Assembly (NCBI GenBank): GCA_003486025.1
Contig: DNHA01000114.1
Location: 1-5,089 of the forward strand
Direction of reading: 5' to 3'
Source of the DNA: Micrococcaceae bacterium
Lineage (GTDB): Bacteria > Actinomycetota > Actinomycetes > Actinomycetales > Micrococcaceae
Length of the DNA stretch: 5,089 nt
The notes below the pieces were generated by a model. The model worked only from the letters and a program-made list of their open reading frames with translations, had not been told where the DNA came from and did not search any database. The position numbers were made by a program, and so were the translations under genes. Below, one piece after another: positions 1 to 4,006 of the stretch (within the stretch, counting starts at the first letter, position 1; each line of letters begins with the position of its first letter).

Positions 1-188
1 ATCGCATGTGGTGAGTGTGGATCGGCGACTCGATCTTTTGCTGTCCGGGATTCGGCCGCTGAACGCACCTTTTCCAGTAGCCGCAGTGCATGGGCCGCCG
101 TGTCTGAGGCGAGCTCTCGCCCGGCCTTAGTGGCTGAACGCTCGTTTGGTTTTTCTGACGCCGGGGCGTTGCGCTGATTCCTGGTCAT
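1..188 (-). CDS. N-terminal part of a gene downstream of hemE, possibly coproporphyrinogen III oxidase (HemY/CgoX)
   Basis: An open minus-strand frame starts at ATG 188-186 and runs 62 codons to the window edge without a stop. A good Shine-Dalgarno sequence (GGAAGGTG, 204-197) lies 8 nt upstream, which supports this start. The visible protein begins MTRNQRNAPASEK and ends near DPHSPHA. It is rich in Ala, Arg and Glu, has no membrane segment and looks disordered apart from a short helix-like stretch (AAHALRLLEKVRSAA, residues 31-45). I do not recognise a domain. In many actinobacteria hemE is followed by the FAD enzyme HemY/CgoX, which oxidises coproporphyrinogen III to coproporphyrin III. The ending His-Ala plus a partial ATN codon would fit entry into a GxGxxG FAD-binding motif just outside the window. 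If so, this is a roughly 60-residue extension ahead of the usual start. The reading frame is fairly secure; the product is inference from gene order only. Confidence 0.5.
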   Translation of the reverse strand, partial: MTRNQRNAPASEKPNERSATKAGRELASDTAAHALRLLEKVRSAAESRTAKDRVADPHSPHA

Positions 189-196
189 ATACGCTG

Positions 197-204
197 CACC
201 TTCC
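197..204 (-). promoter_or_regulatory. Shine-Dalgarno of the gene downstream of hemE
   Basis: GGAAGGTG on the minus strand lies 8 nt upstream of ATG 188. It is one of the best ribosome binding sites in the window and the main reason for calling a start there. Confidence 0.6.
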
Positions 205-228
205 ACATTCACCTTGATGTTCGCCTTG

Positions 229-265
229 TTTGCGGCTGTGCCGGGAATGCCGGCGCAGCCGCAAA
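229..265 (-). other. Large hairpin in the spacer after hemE
   Basis: The arms TTTGCGGCTG and CAGCCGCAAA enclose a second stem of GCCGG with CCGGC and a 5-nt loop (245-249). On the minus strand, which hemE transcription would read, the only interruption of 16 stem positions is a C-A mismatch. On the plus strand that position is a T-G wobble, so the stem is continuous. The T residues lie at the 5' side and A residues at the 3' side on both strands. There is therefore no U-tract after the stem, and this does not look like a classical intrinsic terminator. A processing or stability hairpin between hemE and the next gene, or a genomic repeat unit, fits better. Confidence 0.6.
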
Positions 266-307
266 ACAGGGAGATCTGTCTACAGCATCTAGCTTAGTCC
301 CGCGTGG

Positions 308-1363
308 TTAGAGCGAATGAATCAGTTCAACCACACGAGTGAGCACCGTCGGATCGGTGGTCGGCGGCACACCGTGGCCAAGATTGACCACATGGCCACG
401 TGCCTTCGCACCGCTGGCGACGACCTGGCGGACATGTGCCTCAAGAACTTCCCAGGGAGCTGAGAGCAATGCAGGATCAATATTTCCCTGAACCGAGACG
501 CTCTGGCCTAGGCGTTCAATGGCGGTTTCCAAAGGAATCCGGTAGTCCACGCCTACGGTGTCAACACCCGAATCGCGCATAGCCGTGAGTAATTCACCGG
601 TTCCGGTGCCAAAGTGAATCAATGGCACCCCGGTGTCACGCACGAAGTCCAATGCACGCGAGGAGTATGGTGCGACAAATTTCTGGTAATCAGGCAGGGA
701 CAGCGAACCGGCCCACGAGTCAAAGAGCTGCGCAGCCGAAGCGCCGGCTTCAACTTGCGCACGGAGGAACTTGCCGGACGCGTCTGCGGCCCAGTTCATC
801 AGCTTGTCCCAGACTTCTGGTTCAGCATGCATCATGGTGCGCGGACCGAGGTGGTCGCGGCTTGGCTTGCCCTCGACCATGTAGGCGGCCACGGTGAATG
901 GGGCGCCGGCGAAGCCAATCAGCGGGGTGCTGCCCAGTTCTGCAACGGTCAAGGCCACCGCTTCGCGGATGGGGTCTAACGACTCATCGGTGAGTTCTGG
1001 CAGGTTATCCACGTCTTCGGCGGTGCGGATTGCCTTGTCCAGGACCGGGCCAACACCGGGCACAATATCCACGCCAACGCCTGCAAGGCGCAACGGAATC
1101 ACAATGTCGGAGAAGAAGATGCCCGCGTCGACCTTGTGGCGGCGTACTGGCTGCAGCGTAATTTCGCTGGCCATGGCCGGGTCCAGGCAGGAATCGAGCA
1201 TGCTCACGCCTTCGCGGAGCTTGAGGTATTCAGGCAGTGAACGCCCTGCCTGGCGCATGAACCACACCGGGTGGTGGCTCGGGGTGCGGCCAGTCAAGGC
1301 TTGGATCAAAGCGGAATCAGAGGTACGTCCATCAACGAAGGGATGGTTCTGCGACAGAGTCAT
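308..1363 (-). CDS. hemE: Uroporphyrinogen decarboxylase
   Basis: This cytoplasmic enzyme removes four acetate carboxyl groups from uroporphyrinogen III to give coproporphyrinogen III, and needs no cofactor. The 351-residue protein has the normal length and carries the family signatures in order: FMRQAGRSLPEY (residues 35-46, with substrate-binding Arg37 and Arg41), FFSDIVIPL (83-91, with Asp86 that holds the pyrrole nitrogens), IGFAGAPFTVAAYMVEG (149-165, Tyr161), QLFDSWAG (212-219, Ser216), VQGNIDP (291-297) and NLGHGVPP (327-334, His330). These match the known active-site positions, so it should be active. The usual Tyr after AGR is Ser here, which I take as a lineage variant. The ATG at 1363 has no clear Shine-Dalgarno sequence. 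The gene is divergent from hemA, with 148 bp between the two starts, and another minus-strand gene follows after 119 bp. Confidence 0.97.
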   Translation of the reverse strand: MTLSQNHPFVDGRTSDSALIQALTGRTPSHHPVWFMRQAGRSLPEYLKLREGVSMLDSCLDPAMASEITLQPVRRHKVDAGIFFSDIVIPLRLAGVGVDIVPGVGPVLDKAIRTAEDVDNLPELTDESLDPIREAVALTVAELGSTPLIGFAGAPFTVAAYMVEGKPSRDHLGPRTMMHAEPEVWDKLMNWAADASGKFLRAQVEAGASAAQLFDSWAGSLSLPDYQKFVAPYSSRALDFVRDTGVPLIHFGTGTGELLTAMRDSGVDTVGVDYRIPLETAIERLGQSVSVQGNIDPALLSAPWEVLEAHVRQVVASGAKARGHVVNLGHGVPPTTDPTVLTRVVELIHSL

Positions 1364-1369
1364 AATTCA

Positions 1370-1375
1370 ATCATG
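1370..1375 (-). promoter_or_regulatory. Possible -10 box for a leaderless hemE transcript
   Basis: On the minus strand CATGAT occupies positions -12 to -7 relative to the hemE ATG. It keeps the two most conserved bases of an actinobacterial TANNNT box (A at -11, T at -7). That spacing would put the transcript start at the ATG itself, in line with the missing Shine-Dalgarno sequence. The first base is C and no good -35 is seen, so this is weak. Confidence 0.25.
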
Positions 1376-1407
1376 CCAACTCTGAAGCGCAAAAGGCTAT
1401 TTACTCC

Positions 1408-1431
1408 GTTCACCGACAGATGAAGGTGAGC
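1408..1431. promoter_or_regulatory. Dyad in the hemE-hemA divergent gap
   Basis: GTTCACC (1408-1414) and GGTGAGC (1425-1431) form an inverted repeat of seven pairs, one of them a T-G wobble, around a 10-base centre. It lies near the middle of the gap between the two divergent heme genes. It could be an operator or a leader hairpin. I cannot assign it to a known regulator. Confidence 0.3.
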
Positions 1432-1458
1432 AACATAACTGCATGAAAATAGCTGATC

Positions 1459-1477
1459 TTAGGTTCGCCTGCGTTGT
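1459..1477 (+). promoter_or_regulatory. Iron-box-like sequence (DtxR/IdeR type), left half only
   Basis: TTAGGTTCGCCT (1459-1470) follows the left part of the DtxR/IdeR consensus TTAGGTTAGSCTAACCTAA with one mismatch, but the right half is poor. About 12 of 19 positions agree overall. It overlaps the candidate -35 of hemA. Iron control of a heme gene would make biological sense, but with only half a box this remains tentative. Confidence 0.22.
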
Positions 1478-1502
1478 TTGGACCCCTATTTCGGCCTACT
1501 CT
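1474..1502 (+). promoter_or_regulatory. Candidate hemA promoter
   Basis: TTGTTT (1474-1479) and TACTCT (1497-1502) are separated by 17 bases, as in a housekeeping sigma-70-type promoter. TACTCT fits the TANNNT pattern. Transcription would begin near 1509, only a few bases before the GTG at 1512, giving an almost leaderless hemA message. An upstream promoter that uses the GGGGA at 1503-1507 as ribosome binding site is an alternative. Confidence 0.3.
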
Positions 1503-1511
1503 GGGGACATT

Positions 1512-2855
1512 GTGGTTTTCTTATCTCTTGTTGCATCGCATTCACAGCTCGATTTGGAGACCGTGGCACAACTTAGCGCCTCGGCCAACGGGCTAGCCGC
1601 CGCCTCTACCAATGGGTCGGCGGTGATCAATGGCGCCGTCGTCCTGGCGACATGCAACCGTTTTGAGGTTTACGCCGACGTGGAAAACGTCGAAGAAGCA
1701 ACCGAGCAGCTGGTCAACGAACTAGCTGCGAATACCGAGCTCTCCGCAGATTTCCTCACTCGGCGGCTGACCGCGCTGGAAGGCGAACCGGTGATCAGCC
1801 ATCTCTTCTCGGTGGGAGCCGGGCTCGATAGTGCAGTCGTTGGAGAACGCGAAATCGCCGGCCAGGTCCGCCGTGCCCTCACCCAGGCGCAACAAGAGAA
1901 GACGACCACCAGCAACCTCACCCGGCTTTTCCAGAACGCCACGCGCGCTGCGAAGGATGTTGGAAGCCGGACGCAGCTTGGTTCCCAAGGAAAGTCGGTC
2001 GTTTCGGTCGCTTTAGACCTTGCCGAAGAATTGATGAACGAAAGCCGTAGCTGGGAAGACCAGGACATTGTCCTGTTCGGCACCGGCTCCTACGCCGGCG
2101 CAACGATCGCGTTGCTCAAGGAACGTGGAGTGAAGCGCATTAGCGTCTACTCGCATTCGGGACGCGCCGCCGATTTCACCGACAAGCGTGGCGGTTTTCC
2201 GCTGAACAGCGAACAGTTGCCGCAGGCACTGCGTGAAGCAGATGTCATCATCGGTTGTTCAGGTGGCGGAAATCGTTTGGACAGTGCCGCACTGACCGAG
2301 CTGCGCGTCAAGGGTCATTCACTGATCGCCATCGACATGGCCCTCACCAACGACTTTGACCCGGCTCTGGCTCAGCTCGACGGCGTGGATCTGATCACCC
2401 TCGAATCGGTACGGATGGCCGCGCCGACCGAACAGGCCCTGGCCGTGCATGACGCAACCAGGATCGTAACCCAAGCTGCCAGGGAGTTCTCCGCTTCCCA
2501 GCGCGAACGCGAAGCCGATCACGCGATCGTCGCCTTGCGTGCACATACTAAAACAGTCCTCGACGCCGAAGTAGCCAAGGTACGTGCCCAGCATGGTTGT
2601 ACCGCCGCTGCTGAAGAAGTTGAATTGGCTATGCGCCGGATGATGCGCCAGCTACTGCATGTCCCCACCGTGCGGGCACGTGAGCTGGCCGCCCAAGGCC
2701 GTACCGACGAATATGTCTCAGCCCTTGAGACCCTCTACGGCCTGGACCTGAGCGACCCGCTTCGCAATACCGTCCCGGCCAGCACCGCTGCACCGCAATC
2801 CCTGTCGGCTGCGGATGCCAGTTGTCCAGCAGTTCCTGCCGAACAAAGCGCATAA
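1512..2855 (+). CDS. hemA: Glutamyl-tRNA reductase
   Basis: It reduces the glutamate on Glu-tRNA to glutamate-1-semialdehyde with NADPH, the first committed step of heme synthesis by the C5 route. From GTG 1512 the product has 447 residues. It shows the catalytic-cysteine motif ATCNRFEVY (46-54, Cys48), SHLFSVGAGLDSAVVGE (96-112), EIAGQVRRAL (114-123), the NADPH-binding loop FGTGSYAG (189-196) and a helical C-terminal dimerisation part (about 330-413) with LLHVPTVRARELAAQG. A Ser/Ala/Pro-rich tail of about 30 residues follows. The frame is open back to ATG 1443, but homologues I know begin like MVLFSLVASH, which matches MVFLSLVASH at 1512. GGGGA lies 4 nt upstream. The extra Ala/Ser/Gly stretch at 21-42 is common in actinobacterial forms. 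A strong terminator follows, so it is probably monocistronic. Confidence 0.96.
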   Translation: MVFLSLVASHSQLDLETVAQLSASANGLAAASTNGSAVINGAVVLATCNRFEVYADVENVEEATEQLVNELAANTELSADFLTRRLTALEGEPVISHLFSVGAGLDSAVVGEREIAGQVRRALTQAQQEKTTTSNLTRLFQNATRAAKDVGSRTQLGSQGKSVVSVALDLAEELMNESRSWEDQDIVLFGTGSYAGATIALLKERGVKRISVYSHSGRAADFTDKRGGFPLNSEQLPQALREADVIIGCSGGGNRLDSAALTELRVKGHSLIAIDMALTNDFDPALAQLDGVDLITLESVRMAAPTEQALAVHDATRIVTQAAREFSASQREREADHAIVALRAHTKTVLDAEVAKVRAQHGCTAAAEEVELAMRRMMRQLLHVPTVRARELAAQGRTDEYVSALETLYGLDLSDPLRNTVPASTAAPQSLSAADASCPAVPAEQSA

Positions 2856-2891
2856 GCGCAACAGACACCCTGCGTTTACCGGCGCTTTTTT
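2845..2891 (+). terminator. Rho-independent terminator of hemA
   Basis: The outer arms AAAGCGC (2845-2851) and GCGCTTT (2882-2888) enclose an inner stem TAAGCGCA (2853-2860) with TGCGTTTA (2871-2878), which has one G-U pair and a 10-nt loop. Six T residues (2886-2891) complete a typical intrinsic terminator. The stem includes the last codons and the stop codon of hemA. Confidence 0.78.
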
Positions 2892-2901
2892 CCCCGCAAC
2901 G

Positions 2902-2910
2902 TGGAATACT
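2902..2910 (+). promoter_or_regulatory. Extended -10 promoter of the tetR gene
   Basis: TGG followed by AATACT (2905-2910) fits an extended -10 element (TGn plus a TATAAT-like hexamer). It lies directly after the hemA terminator. No good -35 is seen, as is usual for extended -10 promoters. The start would be near 2917, giving a leader of about 73 nt. Confidence 0.38.
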
Positions 2911-2922
2911 ACTTGCTAGTAG
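2909..2922. promoter_or_regulatory. Palindrome over the tetR promoter, candidate autoregulatory operator
   Basis: CTACT-TGCT-AGTAG is a perfect 5-bp inverted repeat with a 4-base centre. It overlaps the end of the -10 box and the expected transcript start. TetR-type repressors commonly bind such palindromes at their own promoter, so negative autoregulation is a reasonable inference. The arms are short for this family. Confidence 0.35.
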
Positions 2923-2975
2923 GAGCTGGTTTTACGTGCGGACAACTCGCATGTGGCTTTCGCACACGGCAGGTT

Positions 2976-2981
2976 GAAAGG
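2976..2981 (+). promoter_or_regulatory. Shine-Dalgarno of the tetR gene
   Basis: GAAAGG lies 8 nt upstream of ATG 2990 and settles that start over the internal Met15. Confidence 0.65.
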
Positions 2982-2989
2982 TCTAGACA

Positions 2990-3613
2990 ATGGCGGAACT
3001 TGGGGAAATCAAAAGTCCACGCACGCAGCGAATGCCTCGAGAAGCGCGCCGTCGCCAGTTACTTCAAGCAGCGCATCAAGTCTTCGTAGCACATGGTTAC
3101 CATGGTGCCTCCATGGACGAGATTGCCGAAGTTGCTCTGGTTTCCAAACCAGTTCTCTACCAGCATTTCCCCGGCAAGCGCGAACTCTACCTGGCCCTCT
3201 TGGACTCGCATCTAGCCGATTTCACGAAGCTGCTCGACGATGCCATCGCCTCAACTGAGGATAACCGGCACCGCGTCTTCGCGACGATTAATACCTATTA
3301 CCAGTACATCAAGCGTGAATCCCAGGCATATCGGCTCATTTTCGAATCAGATGTGCTTTCCGATCCACTCATTTCAGCACGTATCGAAGAGTTCAATAAT
3401 GCCCTGGCCGTTTCCATCTCGAAGGTCGTCGTGAAAGACACCGACCTGAATGAAGACGAAGGACTTTTGATTGGCCGCGCCCTTGCTGGGCTGTCACAGG
3501 TTTCCGCACGTTACTGGGCCACCAGCGATGAGCCGGTTGATCAAGAAACCGCCGTGGATCTGATCTCACGTTTAGCTTGGCGCGGAATTTCACGGTTCCC
3601 GAAGGAAAACTAG
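2990..3613 (+). CDS. TetR/AcrR-family transcriptional regulator
   Basis: A 207-residue DNA-binding regulator of normal length for the family. The N-terminal domain begins with PREARRRQLLQAAHQVFVAHGY (16-37). The helix-turn-helix follows (about 40-62: SMDEIAEVA, then the recognition helix SKPVLYQHF) and ends with PGKRELYLALL. The rest (about 75-200) is all-helical, as expected for ligand binding and dimerisation, with no membrane segment. A DUF3107 gene follows after 64 bp. The same order occurs in M. tuberculosis (Rv3208 and Rv3208A), so this is likely a conserved regulator of actinobacteria rather than a recently acquired resistance regulator. Ligand and targets are unknown to me. A palindrome at its own promoter suggests autoregulation. 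There is no adjacent divergent efflux pump, the usual target of many TetR proteins. Confidence 0.93.
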   Translation: MAELGEIKSPRTQRMPREARRRQLLQAAHQVFVAHGYHGASMDEIAEVALVSKPVLYQHFPGKRELYLALLDSHLADFTKLLDDAIASTEDNRHRVFATINTYYQYIKRESQAYRLIFESDVLSDPLISARIEEFNNALAVSISKVVVKDTDLNEDEGLLIGRALAGLSQVSARYWATSDEPVDQETAVDLISRLAWRGISRFPKEN

Positions 3614-3614
3614 T

Positions 3615-3620
3615 TAGATT
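3615..3620 (+). promoter_or_regulatory. Possible -10 box for the DUF3107 gene
   Basis: TAGATT fits TANNNT and would start transcription near 3627, exactly where the following hairpin begins. No convincing -35 is visible, so co-transcription with tetR is equally possible. Confidence 0.22.
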
Positions 3621-3627
3621 TGTTTAA

Positions 3628-3647
3628 GAGTCCCCCAGACGGGACTC
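3628..3647 (+). other. Hairpin between tetR and the DUF3107 gene
   Basis: GAGTCCC (3628-3634) and GGGACTC (3641-3647) pair perfectly over 7 bp around a 6-nt loop. The sequence after it (GTAATTCTTT) has only a broken T-run, so it would be a weak terminator at best. It could act as a partial terminator, a processing site, or a 5'-end stabiliser of the DUF3107 message. Confidence 0.55.
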
Positions 3648-3658
3648 GTAATTCTTTC

Positions 3659-3665
3659 GAGAGGA
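3659..3665 (+). promoter_or_regulatory. Shine-Dalgarno of the DUF3107 gene
   Basis: GAGAGGA lies 12 nt before ATG 3678 and 3 nt before an in-frame TTG at 3669. Neither spacing is ideal. I prefer the ATG because DUF3107 proteins I know start MEIRIGIQ or similar. Confidence 0.45.
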
Positions 3666-3677
3666 TCATTGACAATC

Positions 3678-3899
3678 ATGGAAATCCGGATTGGCATTCA
3701 GAATGTAGCCCGTGAAGTCGTACTCGAATCCGAGCTGAGCAACGCCGAAGTGAACGAGCTCGTCTCCAAAGCGATCTCCGAGGGCAGCGTGCTCTCAATG
3801 AAGGATCCCAAAGGCCGCGAGGTGCTTGTCCCGGCAGCCGGAATCGCCTATGTCGAGGTTGGTCCCGAAGAGACCCGTCGCGTGGGTTTCGCGCACTAG
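3678..3899 (+). CDS. DUF3107 family protein
   Basis: A small 73-residue protein beginning MEIRIGIQNVAREVVLESE and ending ETRRVGFAH. This pattern is characteristic of DUF3107 proteins of actinobacteria, such as TB9.4 (Rv3208A) of M. tuberculosis. The predicted layout is a strand (2-7), a helix (about 20-33, SNAEVNELVSKAIS), then strands around SVLSMKD, REVLVPA and IAYVEVG. There is no signal peptide, membrane helix, cysteine or obvious catalytic motif. Its biochemical role is not known to me. It follows a TetR regulator in conserved order, so co-regulation or a functional link is likely but unproven. A strong hairpin follows, making it the last gene of this unit. The ORF could start nine bases earlier at TTG 3669, which would add only MTI. 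Confidence 0.9.
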   Translation: MEIRIGIQNVAREVVLESELSNAEVNELVSKAISEGSVLSMKDPKGREVLVPAAGIAYVEVGPEETRRVGFAH

Positions 3900-3919
3900 G
3901 CAGTCTTCAGCTTCATCCT

Positions 3920-3955
3920 CTCGTGGCCGTTCCAATATTCTGGGGCGGCCACGAG
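3920..3955 (+). terminator. Terminator after the DUF3107 gene
   Basis: CTCGTGGCCG (3920-3929) and CGGCCACGAG (3946-3955) are perfect 10-bp arms. Inner bases TTCC and GGGG extend the stem to 14 pairs (two G-U) with an 8-nt loop. The following T-run is short (GCGTTTAAGC), so efficiency is uncertain, but stem strength and position point to a terminator for the tetR-DUF3107 unit. Confidence 0.65.
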
Positions 3956-3974
3956 GCGTTTAAGCGTGCTTCGC

Positions 3975-4006
3975 ATCACATATTTGTGATAATCCTAGAT
4001 ATGTGA
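3975..4006. promoter_or_regulatory. Overlapping inverted repeats at the RNase gene start, candidate operator
   Basis: ATCACA-TATT-TGTGAT (3975-3990) is a perfect 6-bp inverted repeat. The same left arm, as TCACATAT (3976-3983), also pairs perfectly over 8 bp with ATATGTGA (3999-4006), which contains the GTG start codon. There are thus three TGTGA-type half-sites in 32 bases, spanning the -10 box and the start. This could be a repressor operator. If transcribed by read-through, it could be two mutually exclusive RNA hairpins, one of which masks the start codon. Confidence 0.45.
3985..3993 (+). promoter_or_regulatory. Extended -10 promoter of the RNase gene
   Basis: TGT followed by GATAAT (3988-3993) is a good extended -10. 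Transcription would start near 4000, within a few bases of the GTG at 4003, implying a leaderless message. No Shine-Dalgarno sequence is present upstream of the GTG, which agrees. Confidence 0.45.

Noticed and set aside
229..265. Hairpin after hemE as an intrinsic terminator
   Set aside because: No T-run follows the stem on either strand, and the next gene continues in the same direction.
894..1385. 163-codon plus-strand frame across hemE
   Set aside because: It is antisense to hemE, low in recognisable protein features and rich in Ser/Thr/Arg as expected from the opposite strand of a GC-rich gene. It has no neighbouring signals.
1443..1511. Longer hemA beginning at ATG 1443 (23 extra residues)
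   Set aside because: The extra residues do not resemble HemA N-termini, while MVFLSLVASH from GTG 1512 does. The segment also contains the probable promoter.
1670..2083. 137-codon minus-strand frame inside hemA
   Set aside because: It is a shadow of hemA with a low-complexity Ser/Ala/Arg composition, and hemA itself has all family motifs.
3669..3677. TTG start for the DUF3107 gene
   Set aside because: The spacing from the ribosome binding site would be only 3 nt, and family members begin at the position of ATG 3678.
3671..3680. TTGACA (3669-3674) as a -35 box
   Set aside because: It lies immediately before the DUF3107 start codon, and a promoter there would initiate inside that gene with no suitable downstream start.
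3975..3990. CRP/GlxR-type binding site at the RNase promoter
   Set aside because: CRP-type sites read TGTGA-N6-TCACA. Here the half-sites have the opposite order (TCACA, then TGTGA), so the match is not to that family.
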